Shown: positions 16,891-27,100 of the stretch, one piece after another | Layout: every line of letters starts with the position of its first letter | How positions within the stretch are numbered: the stretch's first letter is position 1 | Origin: Gilvimarinus sp. 2_MG-2023 | GTDB lineage: Bacteria; Pseudomonadota; Gammaproteobacteria; Pseudomonadales; Cellvibrionaceae | Length of the DNA: 64,000 nucleotides | Reading direction: 5' to 3' | Assembly (NCBI RefSeq): GCF_030547685.1 | Contig: NZ_JAUOQM010000041.1 | Location: 1-64,000, forward strand | Notes under the pieces: model-generated | What the model saw: only the letters and a program-made list of their open reading frames with translations | Databases searched by the model: none | Told to the model about the DNA's origin: nothing | Made by a program: the position numbers and the translations under genes

Positions 16891-19731
16891 ATGTATACCA
16901 AAAAAAAACTTGCAGTAGCAATTGTTGCATTTTCAACTGCTTGTTCGGCCAATAATGTATTTTCACAAGAGGAGCAGGATCTATTAGAAGAAGTGGTCGT
17001 AACTGGAATTCGGCAAAGCTTGCAAGCAGCTTCAGACATTAAAAGGGATAGTGCTGTCATGCAAGATAGTATTGTCGCTGAAGATATGGGAAAGTTTCCC
17101 GATCAAAACGTAGCTGAATCATTACAGCGAATATCAGGTGTAAGTATCTCACGAACCAATGGTGAGGGGTCAAAAGTTACCGTTAGGGGCTTTGGTCCAT
17201 CGTTTAACCTCGTCACACTTAATGGAAGAACTTTAGCCACGACCGAAAACAGTCGAGAATTTGATTTTCAAATTTTAGCTTCGGAGCTAATTTCGGGGGC
17301 CAATGTTATAAAATCACCAATGGCAAAAACCCCAGAAGGTAGTGTCGGCGCCTATGTAGATGTGAAAACAGCTAAACCGCTCGACAACTTTGGGCTGCAA
17401 TTGGCAGGTTCTCTCCGAGCAAAATATAACGACTTAAACGAAGAGGTTAACCCCGAATTCTCAGGTGTCTTTAGTAATACCTTTGCTGACGATACCATAG
17501 GGGTTCTGTTTGGTTTTTCTAGACAAGAAAGTAGTAACCGAATCGATTCCGCTTCTACTAGCCGATGGGCTGCGCTCAATGCAAGCGACCCTGATGTGAT
17601 TTCAGGAGATATTAAAGATACTGACGGAAATGTCGTCACTCCAGATACTCTTTGGTACCCCGGGCGCTTCGAATTTTCGTTAGATGAGGAAGAAAGAGAG
17701 CGCACCGGCATTAATGTAAGCCTTCAGTGGGCCCCCGATGACAGCTGGGAAAACACTTTAGATTTTCTTTATACAGACTTTTCACGTGTAGCCGTAGGTC
17801 AGGGGATGCAAGTTGGCTTGCAATTTCCGGGCTGGAAGGATGTTATTGCATCGGATCATGGTACGGCTCTATCGGCAACAAAATACGGTGTACAACCACA
17901 TGACGGGTTGTTTCAAGTGCGAGGTGAAGAGTCAGAAACCCAGGCAATTGGCTTTAACAGTATTAAACAGTGGGATGATTTGATCGTCGCTGTTGATCTT
18001 TCACACTCCACAGCAAACTCTGATCCAAGAAAAGATCAATTAGTTCCTAACTATGTGAATAATGCGCGAAATCCGGACGAATTTCCTAAAGGTCTTGACC
18101 CTGATAATGATTATTTCACCTACTCGACGATCAATGGTGAAGTATTAGATTTAAATTCAACTATAGATTATGCGGATCCCGCGAGTGTACGTGCCCATTG
18201 GAATCTTATTACTCATAATGAACTTGAGGATGAGATTTCAGAGTTAAAAATTGACGCCGAATATCAAATGGATTTAGAGTTTGGTGATGCCATTCGAGTT
18301 GATTCTGTAAGTGTTGGTGCCTCAGCCTCTGAAAGAGAAAAAATTAAGAATGTATTTGAAACACAGCACGTTGATAACTGTGGCATAGGTGAGGGTAGAG
18401 AGGAAATATGCGGCAGATTTCGCGATATGGACGACTCTGTATTCTCAGTAAATTCTGACAGTGATTTCTTGAGTGATGTGGCTGGAAATTTCCCACGCGA
18501 TTTTATCATGGTGAATGATATAAATGACTACCATGCCGCCATATCAGAGATGTCCGGAGTTGAGAATTGGCCCAATGAGGTTTTTGATAAAACCAAGTCG
18601 AGCCAAACAACAGAAGATAACTTCGCCTCGTATATCCAAGTAAACTTATCAGGTGAGATATTAGGTAACCACTGGAGCGGTAACGTTGGTCTTCGTTATA
18701 TCGATACCGAAACAGTATCTTCTGGTTATGGGAAAGAAAGAATCGCGATAGAGCCTGGCATTGATACCAGTAATCAAGCGATTATAGATGTGTTCTATAC
18801 AGAACCCGGAGAGATTACCAGAAGTAACAGCTATGATGATATTCTTCCTAGCCTTAACCTAACCTACGAGGTAAGTGATGAGCTGCAAATGCGATTTTCG
18901 GCCTCTAAGGTATTGGCTCGTCCGGCCATCGAAGATATTGGCGTCAACAAAAATTATGTAGATGTCCAAGCAGTAAATTTCACTACTTCTGGTGGCAACC
19001 CATATTTAAGCCCCTATGAAGCTAATCAATTAGATATTGCACTGGAGTACTATAGTGATTCTGGAAGCACCTACGCAATTAACCTTTTTCATAAAGACAT
19101 AACAACCTTTATATCCACAAATACAAGCCGTGACGACACTCCGGATATTTATGTTGATGGAGAATATGTCGATAGCAGTTATTCATTGCCTGGCTTTGGT
19201 GATATTGTTGAAACCATTACTCAAAAAGACAATAGAGACGGCGGTGAAATAACGGGTCTTGAGTTATCGGCGCTTCACTATTTTGATAATCTTCCAGGAC
19301 TTTTTAGTGGCTTGGGGGTTCAAGCTAACTATACTTACGCCAACTCTGAGGATAAAAATGCACTCCCAATTAACTTAGATGGTGTACAAGAGCCTGGATC
19401 TGGACTAGAAGGCTTTGCTGAGAATGCTTTTAACATCATTGCTTTTTATGACATGAATGGTTATCAGGTGAGATTTGCATACAATTGGAGAGATGATTTT
19501 CTTCAATACAGAACTGGTCAAAGATCTGGTGGACTACCCGAACATGTTGAAGCTTATGGGCAGCTTGATGCTAGCTTATCGTATGATGTAACTGATAATC
19601 TTACTTTGACTGCAGAAGCCATAAACCTTACCAATGAGCGAACACTCGAGTACGTTGATGTGAAAGAGAGACTTTCGTTAATGCAATACACGGGTGCTCG
19701 GTATAAAGTGGGTTTGAGAATGAACTTCTAA
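16891..19731 (+). CDS. TonB-dependent outer-membrane receptor (oligosaccharide type)
   Basis: I chose ATG 16891 because GGAGAG lies 7 nt upstream; an upstream ATG at 16879 lacks a site. The 946-aa product has a signal peptide, then the TonB-box region LLEEVVVTGIRQSLQAA. A plug follows, with DSIVAEDMGKFPDQNVAESLQRISGVSI and VRGFGPSFNLVTLNGR, then a long beta-barrel ending in aromatic GLRMNF. This receptor type takes up sugars across the outer membrane using TonB energy. A terminator and a halogenase-like gene follow, a pairing repeated at 60-64 kb. The substrate is likely a sulfated or desulfated galactan oligosaccharide, judging from the neighbouring sulfatase and GH167/GH42-like genes. Confidence 0.93.
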   Translation: MYTKKKLAVAIVAFSTACSANNVFSQEEQDLLEEVVVTGIRQSLQAASDIKRDSAVMQDSIVAEDMGKFPDQNVAESLQRISGVSISRTNGEGSKVTVRGFGPSFNLVTLNGRTLATTENSREFDFQILASELISGANVIKSPMAKTPEGSVGAYVDVKTAKPLDNFGLQLAGSLRAKYNDLNEEVNPEFSGVFSNTFADDTIGVLFGFSRQESSNRIDSASTSRWAALNASDPDVISGDIKDTDGNVVTPDTLWYPGRFEFSLDEEERERTGINVSLQWAPDDSWENTLDFLYTDFSRVAVGQGMQVGLQFPGWKDVIASDHGTALSATKYGVQPHDGLFQVRGEESETQAIGFNSIKQWDDLIVAVDLSHSTANSDPRKDQLVPNYVNNARNPDEFPKGLDPDNDYFTYSTINGEVLDLNSTIDYADPASVRAHWNLITHNELEDEISELKIDAEYQMDLEFGDAIRVDSVSVGASASEREKIKNVFETQHVDNCGIGEGREEICGRFRDMDDSVFSVNSDSDFLSDVAGNFPRDFIMVNDINDYHAAISEMSGVENWPNEVFDKTKSSQTTEDNFASYIQVNLSGEILGNHWSGNVGLRYIDTETVSSGYGKERIAIEPGIDTSNQAIIDVFYTEPGEITRSNSYDDILPSLNLTYEVSDELQMRFSASKVLARPAIEDIGVNKNYVDVQAVNFTTSGGNPYLSPYEANQLDIALEYYSDSGSTYAINLFHKDITTFISTNTSRDDTPDIYVDGEYVDSSYSLPGFGDIVETITQKDNRDGGEITGLELSALHYFDNLPGLFSGLGVQANYTYANSEDKNALPINLDGVQEPGSGLEGFAENAFNIIAFYDMNGYQVRFAYNWRDDFLQYRTGQRSGGLPEHVEAYGQLDASLSYDVTDNLTLTAEAINLTNERTLEYVDVKERLSLMQYTGARYKVGLRMNF

Positions 19732-19741
19732 TATCTTTCAT

Positions 19742-19779
19742 AAAGGCACGGCCAGTTGATACTGGTCGTGCCTTTGTAC
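19742..19779 (+). terminator. Rho-independent terminator after TonB receptor
   Basis: AAAGGCACGGCCAGT (19742-19756) pairs with ACTGGTCGTGCCTTT (19761-19775) around TGAT, with a single G-U pair. It probably limits read-through into the halogenase-like gene. Confidence 0.8.
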
Positions 19780-19857
19780 GTATAACCGTTAGGCAGCAAC
19801 TACTATCCGCCATCATATATTAAGTCGACGGTGGATTATGGATATAAGAGGTTTAAC

Positions 19858-21363
19858 GTGAGTGAACTTAATAAGAATAGAATCCAAAATATTATTGTCG
19901 TAGGCGGAGGAACCGCAGGTTGGATATCAGCCGCAATTTTAGCCAGGTCAACTGAACATCTTGCTTGTGCTATCACTGTTGTAGAGTCTCCGAATATACC
20001 CACAGTTGGTGTGGGTGAATCAACTATCCCCACCTTTTTAGATCTTTTGGATTACTTGAAAATATCCAAGCAAGATTTTGTTAAGAAAACTGATGCGACC
20101 TTTAAGCTGGGTATTAAATTTGTTGATTGGTTGGATGAAAAACACTCTTATTGGCATCCATTTGGATCTGTTGGAAGTAAAATAGACGGGGTTCCATTTT
20201 ATCATCATTGGCTTAAATCAAAGTTTCATGGGTGCCCGTCAGAGTTTGTCGATTTTTCACCATCTATTGCTTTGGCGAAAATTAACCGATTTTTAGCCCC
20301 TGCCAGAAAATCCGATAGCATTTTATCTGAATCAACTTACGCATTACATATTGACTCTGCAAAGACTGCTAAATACCTAGAAAATTATTGCAAAAAAAAG
20401 CGAGTCAGACATGTTTATGCTGATGTTATAGATGCAACGTTATCTCCTGGCGGAATGATTGAACGATTGTTTTTGTCATCTGGAGAACACTTATCGGCGG
20501 ATTTATTTATTGATTGTACCGGTCAGGCAGGACTGCTTATCGATAAATATTTGCGCGTTAAGTATATTGATTGGAGTAACTACCTACCTGCAGATCAGGC
20601 TGTTGTGGTTCATACGGAGCAAGCTGCAGAAATTCCCCCTTATACCCAAGCGACCGCATTAGAGCATGGTTGGATGTGGAAGATTCCTTTGAGAAATCGT
20701 GCGGGTAATGGGTATGTCTACTCAAGTCAATATTGCGATGCCGATCAAGCATTAACTGCTTTACGAGGAAAGCTTGACGGTGCTGAAATATCAGAAGCCA
20801 GAACATTGAATTTTTCAACCGGAAAACGGAAAAGTTTCTGGGTTAAAAACTGTGTTGCTGTTGGATTGTCTGGAGGCTTCTTGGAGCCCCTCGAGTCCAC
20901 GGGAATATATCTGGCGATGAGGTCAATGTTGAATCTTGTGGAGAATTTTCCCAGTGCTTTCTATGAGCAAAGCCTCATTGACGAATACAATCGGGTAATG
21001 CATATAGAATATGACTGTATTAGGGATTTTATTGTTGCTCATTATTGTCTCTCAAACCGTCAAGATTCTGAATTCTGGAGATCTTGGAAGGAAAGAGAGA
21101 TTCCAGAATCGCTGCGTATAAAGCTCGATATTTTTTCGGCCAATGGGCAACTCTATAAAAACCCTATGGATTTGTTTTCTGAAGAGAGCTGGTGGGCTGT
21201 ACTAGAGGGAATGGGGTTGCGTCCAAGACATTATTTACCAAATGTAGACTCATCAGATTATTATAAAATAATTGACTCTATGAAAAGGGGTTCTATTGCT
21301 CTAAAAGAATCCGCAAAAATGGCCCCTACGCATGAAGCATTTCTCCAGAAATTGATAGGGTAG
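19858..21363 (+). CDS. Flavin-dependent tryptophan-halogenase-like protein
   Basis: From GTG 19858, with AAGAGG upstream, the product has about 501 aa; an in-frame GTG at 19831 is the other option. The FAD motif GGGTAGWISAA opens the protein. VGVGESTIPTF and the halogenase signature WMWKIP (WxWxIP) are both present, and VGLSGGFLEPLESTGIYL matches the family. The family uses FADH2 and chloride or bromide to halogenate indoles. In marine gammaproteobacteria, members are often found next to TonB receptors in polysaccharide loci, where their role is unknown. No flavin reductase gene is near. Codon and base use is AT-rich like its neighbours. Calling it a true tryptophan halogenase would be over-reading. 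Confidence 0.88.
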   Translation: MSELNKNRIQNIIVVGGGTAGWISAAILARSTEHLACAITVVESPNIPTVGVGESTIPTFLDLLDYLKISKQDFVKKTDATFKLGIKFVDWLDEKHSYWHPFGSVGSKIDGVPFYHHWLKSKFHGCPSEFVDFSPSIALAKINRFLAPARKSDSILSESTYALHIDSAKTAKYLENYCKKKRVRHVYADVIDATLSPGGMIERLFLSSGEHLSADLFIDCTGQAGLLIDKYLRVKYIDWSNYLPADQAVVVHTEQAAEIPPYTQATALEHGWMWKIPLRNRAGNGYVYSSQYCDADQALTALRGKLDGAEISEARTLNFSTGKRKSFWVKNCVAVGLSGGFLEPLESTGIYLAMRSMLNLVENFPSAFYEQSLIDEYNRVMHIEYDCIRDFIVAHYCLSNRQDSEFWRSWKEREIPESLRIKLDIFSANGQLYKNPMDLFSEESWWAVLEGMGLRPRHYLPNVDSSDYYKIIDSMKRGSIALKESAKMAPTHEAFLQKLIG

Positions 21364-21436
21364 TAATAATAAGAAATATTTTTAGGCTATGGCCCAACCA
21401 AAAATATGGCTGAGCCATAGTAATATTAACCTCTAG

Positions 21437-23872
21437 TTATGGGGTTGGATTAATTTTCAGTAATAACACACCTTGAGATTCAAGGTTAAAGTTAGACTCT
21501 AGTGTTTCATGGGTAAGCATATTAACTATTGTTACGTTGCTTTTATCTTCCATTTTCACCTTCAGTTCAGACGTATAATTACCCAAATTCATGATAGTCA
21601 TTAAAAAGCCGCCATCGGGATTCTTGACGACACGCCATGTGTTGGTTTTTTGTACTACACCATCCCCTTCTATCAGAACTGGGGTGGCACCTTTATTTTC
21701 TATCTGCTCTACAGCTTGCTTCTGAATATCAATTATGTTGGCATTGCCGGGCATTTTTATTAAGGCGCCATTACTGGCAGTTAGAGTGCTGGATCTCGTT
21801 TGACCGTATTCGTTCATCGTTAAGCTTTGGCTGTCACCTAGAAGAAGTGTTCCGCCATTGTCGAGGTATGATTGCAAGGCGCTAAACTCTAAATCCGTGA
21901 CATATTCGTTATTATAGACAACGATTACATCCCACTGATCATTTGCTTGCTTTTGAATGATATTTTTTGTCGCATAACCGACCGGAAACCCCTCAAAAAA
22001 CAAAGACTCGTAGAGTTCAAACTGCTCTGTCATATAGTGAGATTTATTGATGGCAGATGTCTCAGAGTAGAAAATCCGAATGGGGCGACGCTGTTTACGC
22101 AACAGCATAATCTCTTCAGAGACACTGTTCATGTCCATCATTACTTGGGTCAACTCGTTGGCAACTTGTGGTTGAACGTGAGCTGCATCTGCCCACGAGC
22201 CAGCAAGTGCGGGGTCTGGGAAGTCGAGACTTTCACTTTCAAGCCGATCTTCGGGGGAGCCGTCTGGGTCACGAGCCCAGAACCAACTGTAACTTGCATC
22301 CATGCCGAGAATTGTTGCTAACCAGAAGGTGTTTCTTACATAATCAGGGCTCATCTCTCTATCCCTGAACCATGAGGTGGATAGAAAATGAGCTTCAGAA
22401 TTTACGTTGATTTTATTGGGGGAAACCGACTCCATAAAGTCGTAGGACACCGCCAACTCCTCCCAGAAATAGGCATAACGAGACTCCCACGATTCAGTCG
22501 TTTGTGTACCAGGCCCCAGGTTACGTCCACGAGTTTTAGCATCGTTGCCGATCATAGTGGTTAATTCAGTTAATGCTTCAAAATCAAGGCCGTGAGATCG
22601 GTAATTCTCGGTAAAGTTATCAGGAATAAGTTTTATGCTGGTATCAATACTCGGATTGGTCTCTTGCATTGCCTCTTGTAACATCGTAAACCATTCAGTG
22701 ACACGGTCCATGTTAAATCGACACCAGTCAAACCAAATGGGTGTGCCTCGGGTATTAGGATCAATTGGTATAGTTATTGTTACCTCTTCAAAACTCGAAA
22801 AGTTACTCGACCAGTTTGAATTTAATGCGATCACATTATTATTATATTTATTATCAAGCCATGTTCTAAATTTGGATAATGTATGCGATGATATTTCATT
22901 CATTTCACCAAAGTTTTGTGTCCAGTGCCCTTGCTCCGAAAACCAGTGAGGCTCATTTGATAGCACCACACCCGCTTTAATAGACTGGTGTCCCTGCGTG
23001 ATGCGTGAGAATTCACTTGCAATGGTCTTCCATGTTTCACGAATAAGAGGGTTGTCAATATCAAATCCGGTGAACAATGAACTTCCCTGAGTAACGTTTG
23101 GCTCTCTTTCTCTAATCCAGTTAGGTATGTTTCTATTCCAAAATAGTGCGTAACCAACTTTATCACTAGGGTGGTTTTCAAGCTTTTCGGCTTGTGCCGG
23201 CCAAAGTTCCGTTTCGCTTCTGGCCATGCCAAGACTAATGCTAGGCATTAAGTCAATATTACCTAGGTGATCATTATATAAATCCGTGTTGTCAGTTGGC
23301 TGTCCATTTGCCTTAGAAAAATAGTCATATAGAAAGACTGGTTTCTCGTCGCTTAAAAACTGATCATCAGCAACTGTTACACCATGCCAATCAATTTTAT
23401 TAACCGGAGGTCTGATAACCTGATTCTCTATTACTTCAGTAAGATCAACGATGGCTGCATTTAGCATATCAATGACCTCTTGCCGCTGGAAGTCAGGCAG
23501 CTGCATGGCTATTTGGTTATGTGTGGCACGGTATGGTGAAAACTGATAATACAAGTTGGCAATTATATTTGGGTTCTCCTCATCCCAGTTGGCAAACTTT
23601 AAAAATTCTTTGGAGAACCATATTACGGACTCCTCTCGTGTTATGTCATGATTTTCATTTGAAGCTTTAAGCATTAACTCTTCTAGCTCAATAATCTTCT
23701 TTTTAGCAAGTTCGTTTAGGCTTGTTGGTGTTGGTGTTGGTGTTGGTGTTGGCGTAGGAGAAGGGGGCGGAGAGGAATTAGGTTTGGATGAATTTCCGCC
23801 TCCCCCGCAAGATGCAATAAAGGATATCCCAATGGCTGCTACTGTATACTTTATAATGGGGTTAATCTTCAT
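21437..23872 (-). CDS. GH167/GH42-like clan GH-A lipoprotein hydrolase (paralogue of 1619-4060)
   Basis: This 811-aa protein begins with a signal and lipobox (ISFIASC), followed by a glycine stretch and a Pro-Thr linker (about residues 32-50) that sets the enzyme off the membrane. The rest aligns end to end with the protein at 1619-4060. It has VLSNEPHW with predicted acid/base Glu307, NVNSEAHFLS with predicted nucleophile Glu493, and the trimerisation-like domain. It is transcribed against the halogenase-like gene and shares its AT-rich composition, unlike the paralogue. No PUL operator lies before it. It may have a different sulfation preference or have arrived separately. The likely role is removal of galactose or neocarrabiose units from carrageenan oligosaccharides. 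Confidence 0.8.
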   Translation of the reverse strand: MKINPIIKYTVAAIGISFIASCGGGGNSSKPNSSPPPSPTPTPTPTPTPTSLNELAKKKIIELEELMLKASNENHDITREESVIWFSKEFLKFANWDEENPNIIANLYYQFSPYRATHNQIAMQLPDFQRQEVIDMLNAAIVDLTEVIENQVIRPPVNKIDWHGVTVADDQFLSDEKPVFLYDYFSKANGQPTDNTDLYNDHLGNIDLMPSISLGMARSETELWPAQAEKLENHPSDKVGYALFWNRNIPNWIREREPNVTQGSSLFTGFDIDNPLIRETWKTIASEFSRITQGHQSIKAGVVLSNEPHWFSEQGHWTQNFGEMNEISSHTLSKFRTWLDNKYNNNVIALNSNWSSNFSSFEEVTITIPIDPNTRGTPIWFDWCRFNMDRVTEWFTMLQEAMQETNPSIDTSIKLIPDNFTENYRSHGLDFEALTELTTMIGNDAKTRGRNLGPGTQTTESWESRYAYFWEELAVSYDFMESVSPNKINVNSEAHFLSTSWFRDREMSPDYVRNTFWLATILGMDASYSWFWARDPDGSPEDRLESESLDFPDPALAGSWADAAHVQPQVANELTQVMMDMNSVSEEIMLLRKQRRPIRIFYSETSAINKSHYMTEQFELYESLFFEGFPVGYATKNIIQKQANDQWDVIVVYNNEYVTDLEFSALQSYLDNGGTLLLGDSQSLTMNEYGQTRSSTLTASNGALIKMPGNANIIDIQKQAVEQIENKGATPVLIEGDGVVQKTNTWRVVKNPDGGFLMTIMNLGNYTSELKVKMEDKSNVTIVNMLTHETLESNFNLESQGVLLLKINPTP

Positions 23873-24119
23873 GTATGCTCCGTTCCACTGATTTTTGATT
23901 TTAAATAATTTTAGTTTTAGTTAGATCGACGAATGTTTATGTAGGTAGGGTTTATCTAAATTCTATTTATAGAATTTTCTGCTTGTCATCTACGTCTATA
24001 CTATTCGAATAAATAAAATGACATTCCATCTCTCTGGTCATTTGGCTTAGAAATAAGAAACCCCATGCATAAAATATAATCATGCATGGGGTTTAATGTT
24101 TACCTAGGCTTTACGTGAA
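23873..24119 (-). promoter_or_regulatory. Leader of the GH167/GH42-like gene and terminator of the 1034-aa gene
   Basis: AAACCCCATGCAT (24058-24070) pairs with ATGCATGGGGTTT (24082-24094): a 13-bp stem with A/T runs on both sides, a strong terminator for the minus-strand gene at 24120. The remainder is AT-rich promoter sequence with no further structure I can support. Confidence 0.75.
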
Positions 24120-27100
24120 TTAAGGTGAAACCAAGATGTTAATACTATCGGTTACGGTGGGATCTGCCTTGGATACGACGGTGATTACCGCCTGTCCAGG
24201 ACCACGTGCCGTCATCAAACCAGAATTATTGGGCCGGACGATACGCCAATTACTGGACTGAAAGTTGACGTTAGGTTGACTCACGCAGGTTGGTAAAACT
24301 GTAGCATTTAGCAGCATAGTTTCTCCGACATGCAACTGAACAGTGCCGCTCTGGTCTAGGTGTACTTCTTCTGCCTGAACCCAGTTCGGTTGATTCGGTC
24401 CGCAAACGCCCTCATCTACTGTTGATTCTGAGCTTTGGCTTGAGGTCTGGCTAGAGCTTTGGCTTGAGGCCTGACTAGAGCTTTGGCTTGAGGCCTGGCT
24501 AGAGCTTTGGCTTGAGGCCTGACTAGAGCTTTGACTTGAGGCCTGGCTAGAGCTTTGACTTGACGTCTGGTTAGAGCTTTGGCTTGAAGCCTGACTAGAG
24601 CTTTGGCCCGTCCCGCTGCCACCTGACCTTCCTAACAATAGAGTATCAATGTTTAATGCATGCTGGCGGTTAGATACTTGTCGCGTAGCTGGTACACCCG
24701 GACTAATCCAATTAGCCGGTATGTTGCCGTAGACGAACGGGTCAGGTTGTAATGGTTGGCGGCGCTCGTCATCTGGTGCATTAATACCAGCACGCAATGC
24801 TAATGCCTCTAAATCTAACCCGCTACGGCCGTCTGCTGTATGGCAACTTGTGCAAAATGCATTTTGGCGAGACTCGGGGCGCGGACGATCTTGCCGCAAT
24901 GGTCCTTCTGGGAAATTAATGTCTTCCCGTACGCTGCGTAATCCTTGCGGAATATTCTGTAGGTGAGCCGCGTAGTCATCACTGTAATCGTGATAACACA
25001 CGTACCTGTTAAAGGTGCTCTTGCCGTTGCTGGACAGTAGTGAAGACACCTCCTGGTGGCTAGTGTTTGGGTGTCCATTGGCAATGTTTTGCCATGAAGA
25101 GGCTGCCCCAGAGGTAAGGCCAGCTAAAGTGCCTTTAGCATGATTACAGGCCACTTCTGGATTTACCGTTTCGGCAAAAACCTTGAAGTCATCAATCCAG
25201 CCCCGAAAAGAGTTTCCGTTGCCGCTACTACCAAGGCTAAGTGTGCCAGGGCTCAATACAAACAGAGCATTTGAGGTGTTAAATGTATCAACCTTATAAC
25301 CGTTAATATATGTCTCAATCTGACGATTGCTATCGCTTAACTGAAACCCGAGGTGCGTCCATCCATTTAACGGTATATTACTTACACTTGTTACTGAGTG
25401 GATCTCTCCCCCATTATTGTCAACAAACACAATTTGATTGCTGCCTTGCAGGCGTATCTCAGATCCATCGGGAAATTGTATAAGCGAACGCTGGCCGCTG
25501 TTGTTGCGACTGTCGACAAATAAGCTGTAATACCACGGTGAGCTTAATACATCTTGAGGTTGCGCTGGAATTGAGTATTCAATTCCAATATTGTCACCGT
25601 CCAGCCAATAACCTTTACCGGTGAATCCACCGTTTGCGACAATTTCAACGCGACCATCGCCTATGATCTCGCCAGCGTTTGGCTTGTTCCAGTTGGGTGA
25701 CGTAGCTGAATTTTGTATATGGCCATCAAGTGCACGTTTAACATTATATTGTGTATTAATGCGTAATGGCTGAACCATATGCGAGACAATAAAGCCATTG
25801 GCATTTAGGTAGTCATCAAACACCACTTCGTCAGTAGATCGGCCAGTGCTCATTAACCAGGTGACGTCAGCTGGACTGATGGGCCGCATGTTTTGTAGAT
25901 AGTTAAAGCGGTGCTCGTTCGAGTCAAAGAAGCTACTATTGGGTACGTTACCGTTAGGCATTGTATAAATATCGCGGCTGCGAGTATCCCCGACGCGTTT
26001 GTAGCCATCATCACCGTTGCCTGGTTCGTACAATAAAACATCGCGATGAGAGGTTTCACGAACATCTTCCATGTTGTCCATGTGATTAATCATATTGTCT
26101 AGTAAAACCATTTTCCCTCGGGTCCAAAGGCCCAACAACGTCCGACCATTCAGCGGTGAATTTTCTGAGCCGCCAGAGCAGCCCCCATAATTTGCCTGCA
26201 CTTCGGGGGGGCAGCGAGTTGGGTATCCAGCGCTAGAGAGTCTTCCGCCAATAGAGGTGAAAGTGATATTAGCGCCGTCTTTATCGATCCACGGGTAGGT
26301 GCCAAATCCAAATCCGTCAGGCAGTACCAAGCGGTTTCCGCGGTTATCTAGGGTTTCAAATGGGTGCATTGCAAAACCATAGCGCTCGTTGATGGTGTCA
26401 TCATACGGGGCGTGACCGATGGGGTAGCGATTAGTAAATTGGCGTACATCACATGCGGCAAAATTGTCTGGGTTGTCGTTGACGTAGTAGACGATATCGG
26501 ACTCTGTGGTGCGATTACCACCGCTCGGGTGGCGCCAAGCGATATTGGCATTGTCAGTACGAGATACCATTAAGTGGCCATCACCGGTGATACTGGGCTC
26601 AAAAAAGGAGCCTTGAGTGAAGCTAACATCGCTCTCAGAGGTTTCACCTACGGTAATTTCGGCAATTTGAGCATCGACGGTTTTAGGATTGCTTACTCGA
26701 ACATGTACGTCGGTGCCGCCAATATGACGATTTTCTAAGTGAGAAATTACAGTTAAGTCGTAACAGTCGTCTTGACCATTGGTGCCGCAAGCGTATGGGT
26801 TCGCGTTGGCTCGATTAGGAGCGGCCAACGGGTTGTCGCTCATATCTCCAGACGGGTCGCATAGGGTCATATGCCCGTTGGTATTGCGGCTTGGAATATC
26901 TTCATCAGGCCGCATTTCGTCAAGGTATTCGTGCTGACTCATAATCTGCATGCCAGGGGCAGACTCTAAAAAAGGCACGTCGATATTTTCGGGCTTGATT
27001 AAACGAAAGAACACACCTCGGTAAGGTCGGTGAGTTAACCCAATACGCCCATCTTTACTGGTGGTTAATGGAGGTACATAGGGGTTAAGCCAGTGACGAT

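Noticed and set aside
19858-21363. Natural-product gene cluster based on two tryptophan-halogenase-like genes
   Set aside because: No biosynthetic genes (synthetases, flavin reductase, tailoring enzymes) are nearby. The receptor/halogenase pairing is usual in polysaccharide loci.
21387-21420. Hairpin CTATGGC/GCCATAG between convergent genes as a strong terminator
   Set aside because: Short stem, long loop and a poor T run on both strands. It may still work weakly.
23722-23770. Hexanucleotide repeat as a phase-variation tract
   Set aside because: The unit is 6 nt, so slippage keeps the frame. It encodes a Pro-Thr linker after a lipobox.
24431-24606. Regular 24-nt repeats that could be taken for a CRISPR array
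   Set aside because: The units are contiguous without spacers and encode an in-frame Ser/Gln linker inside a long protein.
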